Shown one piece after another: positions 32,766 through 40,555 of a stretch of 64,000 nt of DNA. Source of the stretch: an uncultured Eubacteriales bacterium (GTDB taxonomy: Bacteria; Bacillota; Clostridia; Lachnospirales; Lachnospiraceae); contig UQNS01000008.1 of the NCBI GenBank assembly GCA_900542465.1, forward strand, positions 1 to 64,000. The letters run 5' to 3'. The notes under the pieces are model-generated. The model was not told the origin of the DNA. It searched no databases and saw only the letters and a program-made list of their open reading frames with translations. Every line of letters starts with the position of its first letter. The first letter of the stretch is position 1. Position numbers and translations under genes: made by a program.

Positions 32766-34325
32766 ATGAAAAAGTCAAATCTTATAAAGTTTACAACAAC
32801 AGCGGGTGCAGTTTTAGCGGCATGCTCCATCCTTGCGGGATGCGGAGGAGGAAACAGCGGATCTGACGAAAAGAAGACCGGCAATGCCGAAGCTACGATA
32901 CTTCTTCAGGGACACACTCAGAGCACATTTACTACGGATCCGGCTATAGCCTATCAGGGAGCAAACAGTGTAAACATGGGGACATGCGAGACTCTGTTTA
33001 CGCTTGATAATTCTACAAGACAGGTAGTTCCTAATCTTGCAAAAGGCATTGAAAAGGTTGATGCAAATACATGGAAAGTCACTATAAAGGACGGAATAAA
33101 ATTTACCAATGGAAAAGATCTTACAGGTGAAGCCTGCAAAACTGCATTGGAATATACCTTTGCAAAAAATACATCTCTTACCGGTATCGTAAAAGTTGCA
33201 TCGATCGAAGCCAGCGGTCAGACAGTTACGATCAAAACACAGAAGCCGTCAGCAATCCTTCCTCGAATTTTAACGTCTACAGACGCTCTTATTTTTGATA
33301 CGAGCGCATCGGACTATACGAGAGGACTTATCGGTACAGGCCCATATATTCTGGAGAAGATGGATGCAGAAGGAAACTGTGAATTGGTAAGAAATGATAA
33401 GTATTGGAAGGGAAAGCCTGGACTTGCTAAGCTTCATACCAAAACAGGCCTTGATGCGAAGGCTGTAACAAGAGCACTTCAATCAGGTGAAATCGACTGG
33501 GCGAGCGTACCTTCAACAGACCTTAAGCTTTTTGAGGGAAACAGCGGTTTCAATGTGACCAAGAAGAATGCGGGCAGAGTTTATTTCCTTTATGTCAATC
33601 CTAACTTTACATCTACTAAGGATCCTGCAGTAAGAGAAGCTGTGCAGCATGCATTTAACAGAGAAGATATCGTTTCCGGGGTCTATTCCAATCAGGGCGC
33701 TGTGACGACATCTATCTTTACATCAGACTCACGTTTTTACCAGGAACAGACCAAGGATGTTAAGTACAATCCGGATCAGGCTAAAAAGATACTTGCAGAT
33801 GCGGGATATAAGGATACCAACGGCGATGGATTTGTGGATAAAGATGGTCAGAATATCAAGTTCAATATCGTGACATATAAGGCGAATTCATTCCCTAAGC
33901 TTTGCGAGGTATTAAAGGAAGAACTGAAGGCGATAGGTATTGATTCGGAGATCAAGGTCTCAGAACAGGTCATGGATGAACTCAAAAAGAGTGAATTTAA
34001 TATCGCGACCTATGGATATAACACAGAAACATTTGGAGACTGCCAGAATTATCTTCAGCCGGTCTACCAGACAGGAAAACCGTCTAACTTCATTAAATTC
34101 TCCAGCCAGGCGCTCGACAGATATGTTGAACAGCTGGAAACAGAGTCAGATGAGGCGAAGAGGGCAGAACTAGGCAAAAATATCCAGAAAGAGATATATA
34201 AAGAGACAGATCATATTTATCTCATGCATGTAGTGAACAGCCTCGTATCCAAAAAAGATGTCAAGGGTCTTGATTATGGCATGTATGGTCTGGATCCGGC
34301 AGCTTTATGGAAGATCACCAAATAA
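32766..34325 (+). CDS. ABC transporter substrate-binding lipoprotein (SBP family 5)
   Basis: This is a 519-residue lipoprotein with the lipobox LAGC and the lipidated Cys26, followed by a Gly/Ser/Asp linker. The family 5 (peptide/nickel) fold is seen in CETLFTLDNSTRQVVPNLAK, WKVTIKDGIKFTNGKDLTGE, the GTGPYILEK strand and AVREAVQHAFNREDIVSGVY. The ligand cannot be read from the sequence. AAGGAGA precedes the ATG. It lies between the permeases and the ATPases, a common nik/dpp order. Confidence 0.93.
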   Translation: MKKSNLIKFTTTAGAVLAACSILAGCGGGNSGSDEKKTGNAEATILLQGHTQSTFTTDPAIAYQGANSVNMGTCETLFTLDNSTRQVVPNLAKGIEKVDANTWKVTIKDGIKFTNGKDLTGEACKTALEYTFAKNTSLTGIVKVASIEASGQTVTIKTQKPSAILPRILTSTDALIFDTSASDYTRGLIGTGPYILEKMDAEGNCELVRNDKYWKGKPGLAKLHTKTGLDAKAVTRALQSGEIDWASVPSTDLKLFEGNSGFNVTKKNAGRVYFLYVNPNFTSTKDPAVREAVQHAFNREDIVSGVYSNQGAVTTSIFTSDSRFYQEQTKDVKYNPDQAKKILADAGYKDTNGDGFVDKDGQNIKFNIVTYKANSFPKLCEVLKEELKAIGIDSEIKVSEQVMDELKKSEFNIATYGYNTETFGDCQNYLQPVYQTGKPSNFIKFSSQALDRYVEQLETESDEAKRAELGKNIQKEIYKETDHIYLMHVVNSLVSKKDVKGLDYGMYGLDPAALWKITK

Positions 34326-34333
34326 TTTTGTCT

Positions 34334-35314
34334 ATGGAAAATAAAGTTATTTTAGAAATTAATAATTTAAATGTTAACTACGGAGACACCTCTATCTTAA
34401 GGGATGTCTCCCTTGCTGTAAGTCAAGGAGAAATAATAGGCCTTGTAGGTGAATCGGGCTGTGGAAAATCCACATTGATCCACACGACAATGGGAGTGCT
34501 TGGAAAGGGCGGATATGTCACAGGCGGAGAGATCATGTATGACGGCAGAGATGTACTGTCCATGTCAAGGGAAGAAAAAAGGAAGATGAGAGGAGAAGAT
34601 ATATCTCTTATTTCTCAGAATCCGGTAGAATCCTTTCATCCCACAAGAAAGATAAAAAGCCAGCTTTTTGAAATGGTCAAAATGCATGGGATGGACCCGA
34701 GAGAAGCCAAGGCGGAAATGCTGCGGTTAATGTCCGTATTCAGACTGAGTGATCCTGAAAGGATATTAAACAGCTATGCATTTGAATTGTCCGGAGGTAT
34801 GTGTCAGAGAGTTTCCATTGCGATGTCTATGGTCTTGAAGCCAAAGATCTTAATGGCTGATGAGCCCACTTCAGCTTTAGACGTAATTACTCAGAAGGAA
34901 GTGATATGCGAACTTATGAAGATCAGAGACAGCCTGGGGACCGCTATCGTAATAGTGTCGCATAATATGGGCGTAATATCACATATGGCGGACAAGATGC
35001 TGGTTATGTATGCGGGATCTGTTTTTGAGTATGGAAGAAAAGACCATGTCATAAAATATGCGCACCATCCGTATACTAAAAATCTCGTGGCAGCAGTTCC
35101 AAAACTTGGCAAGTCTTTACCGAGAGATATTTCGGCTGCAGTGATAGACAGAACGATCCAAGGATGTCCATATTGTAATGGCTGTAAGGAGTGCGGAGAA
35201 ATGTGCGGCTGCCATATGCCTCCGCTGGTGGAGATGGAGCCGGGATATTTTGTCAGATGTCACTTGTACTGCAAGCATGACGCACATGAAGATCTGGCAG
35301 ATGAAAGGGTCTAG
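34334..35314 (+). CDS. Nickel/peptide-type ABC ATPase (NikD/DppD family) with ferredoxin-like Cys cluster
   Basis: This is an ATPase of 326 residues from ATG 34334. No ribosome binding site is clear, so translation may depend on the gene before it. Walker A is GESGCGKST, the signature is LSGGMCQR, and Walker B is ILMADEPTSALD. The C-terminal oligopeptide-HPY region is unusual: Cys278, 281, 284, 287, 291 and 293, then Cys309 and Cys313, where most relatives have about four cysteines. The run C-x2-C-x2-C-x2-C resembles a [4Fe-4S] ligand set. Iron-sulfur clusters have been described in DppD-type ATPases, so a sensory or structural cluster is plausible here. Confidence 0.92.
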   Translation: MENKVILEINNLNVNYGDTSILRDVSLAVSQGEIIGLVGESGCGKSTLIHTTMGVLGKGGYVTGGEIMYDGRDVLSMSREEKRKMRGEDISLISQNPVESFHPTRKIKSQLFEMVKMHGMDPREAKAEMLRLMSVFRLSDPERILNSYAFELSGGMCQRVSIAMSMVLKPKILMADEPTSALDVITQKEVICELMKIRDSLGTAIVIVSHNMGVISHMADKMLVMYAGSVFEYGRKDHVIKYAHHPYTKNLVAAVPKLGKSLPRDISAAVIDRTIQGCPYCNGCKECGEMCGCHMPPLVEMEPGYFVRCHLYCKHDAHEDLADERV

Positions 35315-35329
35315 GTAAGGAGGGACAGA

Positions 35330-36082
35330 GTGACTGCAGTACTTGAAGTTAAAGGATTGGATAAAAAATACCCTCTGCCCGGAAGAGAGATCCTCCATGC
35401 AGTGAACGATGTGAGTTTTTCACTGCACGATGGAGAGTTCCTTGGACTTGTAGGAGAATCCGGATGCGGGAAATCAACTATAGCAAAACTGCTTGTAGGA
35501 CTTGAGAAAAAAAGCGGAGGCAGGATATTGCTGGATGGAGAGGAGATCGGAGAAAAGTTTGAAAAGGAATATTTCAGTCAGGTACAGATGATATTCCAGA
35601 TGCCGAAAGAATCTTTTGATCCGAGACAGACTATACATGAATGCCTCGTCAGAGTCCAGATGAATTTCGGTATGGGAAAAAATGAGGCAAGAGCCAATGT
35701 TCCGCATTTATTAAGTATGGTCAGATTGCCGGAAACTTATGCACACAAGTATCCGGTGAGAATGTCAGGAGGGGAATGCCAGAGGGCGGCGATCGCACGG
35801 GCCCTGGCTATCAAACCGCACATTCTGATATGTGATGAGATAACGTCGGCTTTAGATGTAAGTGTACAGGCTCAGATCGCAGAACTTTTGAAAGATCTTC
35901 AACGTGAGAACGGACTTTCTATCCTTTTTATAACGCATGACTTAGCCTTAGCGGGAGGACTGTGTGATAACATCCTTGTTATGGACAGAGGTAAGATAGT
36001 AGAGTCCGGAGATGCGAAAAAAGTACTGACTGATCCTAAAGAAGCTTATACAAAATTGTTGATAGATTCAGTTCTTATGTAG
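35330..36082 (+). CDS. Nickel/peptide-type ABC ATPase (NikE/DppF family)
   Basis: This is the second ATPase (250 residues), starting at a GTG with TAAGGAGGG upstream. Walker A is GESGCGKSTIAKL, the Q-loop is MIFQMPKESFDP, the signature is MSGGECQR, and Walker B is ILICDEITSALD; the Pro of the usual DEPTSALD is Ile. It lacks the C-terminal oligopeptide-HPY extension, as NikE/DppF types often do. It completes a five-gene importer. Confidence 0.93.
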   Translation: MTAVLEVKGLDKKYPLPGREILHAVNDVSFSLHDGEFLGLVGESGCGKSTIAKLLVGLEKKSGGRILLDGEEIGEKFEKEYFSQVQMIFQMPKESFDPRQTIHECLVRVQMNFGMGKNEARANVPHLLSMVRLPETYAHKYPVRMSGGECQRAAIARALAIKPHILICDEITSALDVSVQAQIAELLKDLQRENGLSILFITHDLALAGGLCDNILVMDRGKIVESGDAKKVLTDPKEAYTKLLIDSVLM

Positions 36083-36153
36083 ACTGGATATTATATATAA
36101 GATTTAGTATTATACTCCTGGATTATTAATACAGAGAGGCAGACTCGCATTTT

Positions 36154-37545
36154 ATGAACAAACAAGAAATAGATTTTACAGAGGGTAATATAAGAGGTAA
36201 GATCATAAAATTCGTACTTCCTATAATCGGTGCTTACCTGATCCAGCAGGCCTACAATTCGGCAGATCTTATCTTCTCAGGAAATATGCTGGGGAAAAAC
36301 TACTCTGCGGCGATCGGGGCCAGTTCTCTTTTAGTAGTTCTGGCGATCGGACTTTTTGGCGGTCTTTCGGTGGGGACTGGAATACTTTTTGCCAGAGCCT
36401 TCGGCGCACATGATATACCGGCCAGAAGGCGCATAGGAAGAACGGTTCTGATGGTATCCATTTTGGTGGGCTCCGGACTTACTCTGGCAGGTATTATTTT
36501 TGCAAGGCCGGCCCTTATTCTTCTGCAAACACCGAATGAGGTCATGGATCTGGCTGTTGAGTATATCAGGATCTATTTTCTCAGTATAATACCCATGATG
36601 ATCTTCAATATGACATCAGGAATGCTGAGGGCGGTAGGAAATTCCAGGATCCCAATGATTTTTCAGACCATTTCAGGGGGGCTGAATATATATCTGGACT
36701 GGCTGTTTATAAAAACGATGAATGACGGGATATTTGCAGTAGCCCTGGCAACATTCATCAGTCAGGCATTGGCGGCGGCAATGACCTATGCTTATTTTGA
36801 GATAACAGAAAAGAAGCACTATGAGTTTCACCTCAGAGTCGGAAATGCAGAGACTTCAGGCCATGTAAGCGAGGATATCGTACCATCCACAAGTAAGGGT
36901 ATCATTAAATTGATCTTTTCAATGGGGATGCCTATAGGCATCCAGAACATGATAGTTACTTTATCCAATTTATTTATTCAGGCCAATATCAATACACTTG
37001 GTGTTGATCCAATGGCCACATTTGCGGATTATTTCAAGATAGAGCTTTTTATGTACTATCCGATAGTTGCTTTTGGGCAGGCAGCTTTATTTATAGTGAG
37101 CCAGAATGTAGGCGCAGGGAACTATGATAGAATAAGGCCGACAGTAAGAAAGTGTATAACGACAGCATTGCCGATCGTTGCGGCGATATGTGCGGCAGTT
37201 ATAATTTTTGCAGGTCCGCTGTTCAGATTTTTCAATCCGGAAGCGGAGGTCATAAGGCTGGGCAAGGAACTTATATATATAACGGCTCCATTTTATTGTC
37301 TGTATGTGATACTTGAAACTCTTTCAAACTGTGTAAGGAGTATGGGAAGGTCAAAAACATCGATGTTTATATCACTGGCTAATTTTGCTGTGGCAAGAGC
37401 ACTGCTACTTATACTCTTCGCGGCGCTTGGCCTTCTTTCAGTAAGGACCGTAGGTATGATCTATCCTATAACATGGACCACGTCTGTCATATGTTATTAT
37501 GTCGCATGGCGGATGGTGCGTGATAAACGGCCGGATAAGTGTTGA
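36154..37545 (+). CDS. MATE family efflux transporter
   Basis: This is a 463-residue cation-coupled exporter with twelve predicted helices in two bundles. Family marks are FTEGNIRGKIIKFVLPII at the N-terminus and SADLIFSGNMLGKNYSAAIG in helix 2. The clostridial MATE segment IGIQNMIVTLSNLFIQANIN opens the second half. The substrate is unknown: drugs, or the product of the neighbouring methyltransferase. It is 71 bases after the importer ATPase with no terminator between, so co-transcription is possible. Confidence 0.93.
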   Translation: MNKQEIDFTEGNIRGKIIKFVLPIIGAYLIQQAYNSADLIFSGNMLGKNYSAAIGASSLLVVLAIGLFGGLSVGTGILFARAFGAHDIPARRRIGRTVLMVSILVGSGLTLAGIIFARPALILLQTPNEVMDLAVEYIRIYFLSIIPMMIFNMTSGMLRAVGNSRIPMIFQTISGGLNIYLDWLFIKTMNDGIFAVALATFISQALAAAMTYAYFEITEKKHYEFHLRVGNAETSGHVSEDIVPSTSKGIIKLIFSMGMPIGIQNMIVTLSNLFIQANINTLGVDPMATFADYFKIELFMYYPIVAFGQAALFIVSQNVGAGNYDRIRPTVRKCITTALPIVAAICAAVIIFAGPLFRFFNPEAEVIRLGKELIYITAPFYCLYVILETLSNCVRSMGRSKTSMFISLANFAVARALLLILFAALGLLSVRTVGMIYPITWTTSVICYYVAWRMVRDKRPDKC

Positions 37546-37570
37546 CAGCTATATTTTTAAATGATAAAAT
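37542..37570 (+). promoter_or_regulatory. Sigma-A promoter of tRNA-Trp
   Basis: TTGACA (37542-37547) and TAAAAT (37565-37570) are 17 bases apart. The -35 box contains the stop codon of the MATE gene. Confidence 0.8.
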
Positions 37571-37616
37571 ACTCAAGCATTTGTGTCAGGGAAGACCTGA
37601 CAGATGCCTGAGATAC

Positions 37617-37687
37617 AGGGGTGTGGTGAAATGGTATCATAGGGGTCTCCAAAACCTTTGGCGGGAGTTCGATTCTCTCCACCCCTG
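37617..37687 (+). tRNA. tRNA-Trp (anticodon CCA)
   Basis: The 71-base tRNA has the acceptor AGGGGTG paired with CACCCCT and discriminator G, as in bacterial tRNA-Trp. The anticodon loop CTCCAAA carries anticodon CCA (37649-37651). The T-loop is TTCGATT. CCA is not encoded. It is the only tRNA between the MATE gene and the orphan protein. Confidence 0.93.
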
Positions 37688-37693
37688 CTGTAG

Positions 37694-37722
37694 AAGTCCG
37701 GCTTTATGCCGGGCTTTTTTGA
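37694..37722 (+). terminator. Terminator after tRNA-Trp
   Basis: A 9-bp stem (37694-37702 with 37708-37716, one G-U pair) with loop TTTAT is followed by a T-run. Confidence 0.85.
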
Positions 37723-37788
37723 TTTTTAAAGCTACATTTTCTAAAAGTGTTTTTGCAGTGAAATAAAGATGAAATTAAATAGAAAAAA

Positions 37789-37817
37789 TTGTTCTCTAAT
37801 AAATACTTTGTTATAAT
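37789..37817 (+). promoter_or_regulatory. Putative promoter of the orphan TIR-like gene
   Basis: TTGTTC and a perfect TATAAT are 17 bases apart, about 115 bases before the start codon. The long leader (37825-37932) is T-rich and shows no clear fold. Confidence 0.6.
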
Positions 37818-37932
37818 CCTGTCATATGGTAGGGTATCTATCTATATTATTTTTCTGCTTGTCTAAAAAGTCACGGCTATATTCATAGCACATTTATTCC
37901 TTATTACTTGTTATTATTTTATGAGAGGGCCT

Positions 37933-38718
37933 ATGTATATAAATTATTATTTATCAGACCATGATGACAGTATTGCCGAATATGTTGGAGATGTATTGGA
38001 ACAGATGGGGATTTGTTCTTTCAGGGCAATAGTAAAAAAGAAGATGAACGTTTATGGACGGTTTGACGAGGTAAAAGAAGAAATAAGAAAAAAGATCAAC
38101 TCTAAAAAATTTGAAAGTGTAAGAGTTAATCTTGTGGTATTTTTTACAAAATGGATCGAGGACAGCATCAAACAGCTGGAAAGAGTTAATGAACTGATCG
38201 AAATATGCAAAAATACAGGGATCTTCATTTATGTGGTGACTGATGATCACATGAGGGGGCGGTTGTATGAGGCGGAGGAAACTGCCTGGGCTAAAAAATA
38301 TGCCACGCACATACATGTGGAGGATACCATGTGGGATCTGGGGCTGATGAATCTTGTGAGGATATTGGCTGTTAAGCTTGTCATGCAGGAGCATAATCTG
38401 CCGGAAAGAAATACGATGGAAATTCTTTCTGACATAATCTTTACGAATTTTTTCAAAGATGAATTCTTAACTGTCATGTTTGAAAAATATAGAGACATCC
38501 CTGAGGCAGATAAGCACACCCGATTTGTAGTGATGTTCACCATATATAAATATGTAGCAACTAAGATAATAAAGGCTAGTAGCTATACTACCTGTATAGA
38601 TTTTCTTTATAAAAGAGACAGTAAAGAATTGCTTGTCAGCGAGGAAGATATAGAGATGGTCTGCCTGTGCACGGTCAATGATCTTCTGTTTGGTCAGCGT
38701 AAATTATCAGTTGTCTGA
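37933..38718 (+). CDS. Orphan protein with possible divergent TIR-like N-terminal domain
   Basis: This is a 261-residue protein from ATG 37933, chosen because GAGAGGG lies just upstream; an ATG at 37921 would overlap that site. I do not recognise it with certainty. The first ~115 residues have a TIR-like pattern: a hydrophobic strand (YINYYLSDHDDS), an amphipathic helix (AEYVGDVLEQMG), and a later strand VRVNLVVFFTKWIEDSIKQL followed by a helix and IFIYVVTDD. This recalls TIR domains that sense or degrade nucleotides. The C-terminal half is helical and unknown. It has its own promoter and no partner gene. The TIR reading is inference. Confidence 0.55.
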   Translation: MYINYYLSDHDDSIAEYVGDVLEQMGICSFRAIVKKKMNVYGRFDEVKEEIRKKINSKKFESVRVNLVVFFTKWIEDSIKQLERVNELIEICKNTGIFIYVVTDDHMRGRLYEAEETAWAKKYATHIHVEDTMWDLGLMNLVRILAVKLVMQEHNLPERNTMEILSDIIFTNFFKDEFLTVMFEKYRDIPEADKHTRFVVMFTIYKYVATKIIKASSYTTCIDFLYKRDSKELLVSEEDIEMVCLCTVNDLLFGQRKLSVV

Positions 38719-38797
38719 TCTTTTGTATTTTATTTATTCTTCTGGGTCTGTCACCTTATGTAAAGTGCTCACTGCCTTGACCTGCATGATAAGGGCA

Positions 38798-38826
38798 TTG
38801 AAAAAAGGCATATTCTATAGTATCAT
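38798..38826 (+). promoter_or_regulatory. Putative promoter of the ABC-F gene
   Basis: TTGAAA and TATCAT are separated by 17 bases, about 65 bases before the start. The gap 38719-38889 otherwise holds only a short non-conserved reading frame. Confidence 0.55.
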
Positions 38827-38889
38827 TGTAACCATTAATATTTATGAGAGAATGCGGGTATTACGCGGTTTTTTCACGAGGAGGATATA

Positions 38890-40530
38890 ATGATCAGCGC
38901 TAACAACGTCACTTACAGAATAGGTAAAAAAGCCCTTTTTGAGGAAGTGAACATTAAATTTACAGAAGGAAACTGTTATGGACTTATAGGTGCCAATGGA
39001 GCTGGTAAATCTACTTTTTTGAAGATCTTATCCGGACAGATCGAACCTTCAAAAGGTGAAATTGCCATAACTCCGGGTCAGAGACTTTCAGTTCTTGAGC
39101 AGGATCACTTTAAATATGATGAAGTAAGAGTCCTTGAGACCGTGATCATGGGAAACAAGAGACTTTACGAAATAATGAAAGAAAAAGAAGAGATATACGC
39201 CAAGGAAGATTTTACAGAAGAAGACGGAAATAAGGCCAGCGAACTGGAGGCAGAATTTGCCGATATGAACGGTTGGGAGGCAGAGTCTGATGCAGCCCAG
39301 CTTCTTAATGGGCTTGGTGTAGATACGGCGCTTCATGGCTGCCAGATGAAGGAACTTGATGGAAGCGCCAAGGTAAAGGTGCTCCTTGCCAAGGCATTAT
39401 TCGGTAACCCGGATATTTTGCTTCTTGACGAGCCTACTAACCACCTGGATCTCGATGCAATCGCCTGGCTAGAAGAATTTCTTATCAATTTTGACAATAC
39501 GGTTATCGTTGTATCTCATGACCGTCATTTCCTCAATCAGGTATGCACTCAGATCGCAGATATAGACTACGCTAAGATCCAGCTTTATGCAGGTAACTAT
39601 GATTTTTGGTATGAATCAAGTCAGCTTATATTGAAGCAGAGAAAAGAAGCTAACAGAAAGAAAGAAGAAACTATCAAGGAACTGCAGGAATTTATTCAGA
39701 GATTCTCCGCTAACGCATCTAAATCAAAACAGGCGACATCCAGGAAGAAAGCTCTCGAGAAGATCGAACTTGATGATATCAAGCCATCAAGCCGTAAATA
39801 TCCTTATGTGGATTTCCGGCCAGAAAGAGAGATAGGGAATGAAGTACTGGAAGTTAAGGATCTGTCGGCCTCTATGGATGGAGAGAAGGTCATTGATAAT
39901 ATTTCATTCATTGTTAACAAGAATGAAAAAATTGCTTTTGTAGGTTCTAATGAGAAGGCTACGACAGCTCTTTTCGAGATCCTTGCAGGAAGGTCGGAGA
40001 CGGAGGAAGACAGCTTCAAATGGGGTACTACGACTAAGGTCGCATATTTCCCGAAAGACATCAATGCTGAGTTTGACAGTGATGATACGATAGTTGAATG
40101 GCTTACTCCATTCTCACCGGATCCGGATCCAACTTATGTAAGAGGATTTCTTGGCAGGATGCTCTTCCCTGGCGAAGATGGAATTAAGAAGGTAAAGGTC
40201 CTTTCCGGAGGTGAAAAAGTTAGAGTACTTTTGTCAAGAATGATGATAGAAGGGGCTAATGTACTAGTATTTGACGATCCTACGAACCATTTGGATATGG
40301 AATCGATCACAGCCTTGAATAACGCATTGATCAAATTTGACGGGGTCGTCCTTTTTACCTCTCATGATCATCAGTTCGTCCAGACTATAGGAAACAGGAT
40401 CATGGAGATACTGCCTGATGGAAGTCTGGTAGATAAACTGACAACATATGATGAATATCTTGCGGAGGACGAAGCTGCCAGAAAGAGACAGGGCGAGTCT
40501 GTTGCATCAGATGAAGATGATTTGGATTGA
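38890..40530 (+). CDS. ykpA: ABC-F family ATPase, YkpA/YbiT type
   Basis: This is a 546-residue cytoplasmic protein with two nucleotide-binding domains and no membrane part. ABC-F proteins bind the ribosomal E site and relieve stalling. Domain 1 has Walker A GANGAGKST and Walker B ILLLDEPTNHLD, with a weak signature (LDGSAKVK). The linker carries the family mark RFSANASKSKQATSRKK. Domain 2 has the normal signature VLSGGEKVR but a degenerate Walker A (GSNEKATT, no P-loop lysine in register), as in YkpA, and Walker B VLVFDDPTNHLD with Asp in place of the catalytic Glu. GAGGAGG precedes the ATG. Confidence 0.93.
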   Translation: MISANNVTYRIGKKALFEEVNIKFTEGNCYGLIGANGAGKSTFLKILSGQIEPSKGEIAITPGQRLSVLEQDHFKYDEVRVLETVIMGNKRLYEIMKEKEEIYAKEDFTEEDGNKASELEAEFADMNGWEAESDAAQLLNGLGVDTALHGCQMKELDGSAKVKVLLAKALFGNPDILLLDEPTNHLDLDAIAWLEEFLINFDNTVIVVSHDRHFLNQVCTQIADIDYAKIQLYAGNYDFWYESSQLILKQRKEANRKKEETIKELQEFIQRFSANASKSKQATSRKKALEKIELDDIKPSSRKYPYVDFRPEREIGNEVLEVKDLSASMDGEKVIDNISFIVNKNEKIAFVGSNEKATTALFEILAGRSETEEDSFKWGTTTKVAYFPKDINAEFDSDDTIVEWLTPFSPDPDPTYVRGFLGRMLFPGEDGIKKVKVLSGGEKVRVLLSRMMIEGANVLVFDDPTNHLDMESITALNNALIKFDGVVLFTSHDHQFVQTIGNRIMEILPDGSLVDKLTTYDEYLAEDEAARKRQGESVASDEDDLD

Positions 40531-40555
40531 TAGAGTTTATGAGGGTGATTAGGTA

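Noticed and set aside
38678..38890. 70-codon reading frame before the ABC-F gene
   Set aside because: It overlaps the end of the TIR-like gene and the ABC-F promoter, and has no ribosome binding site.
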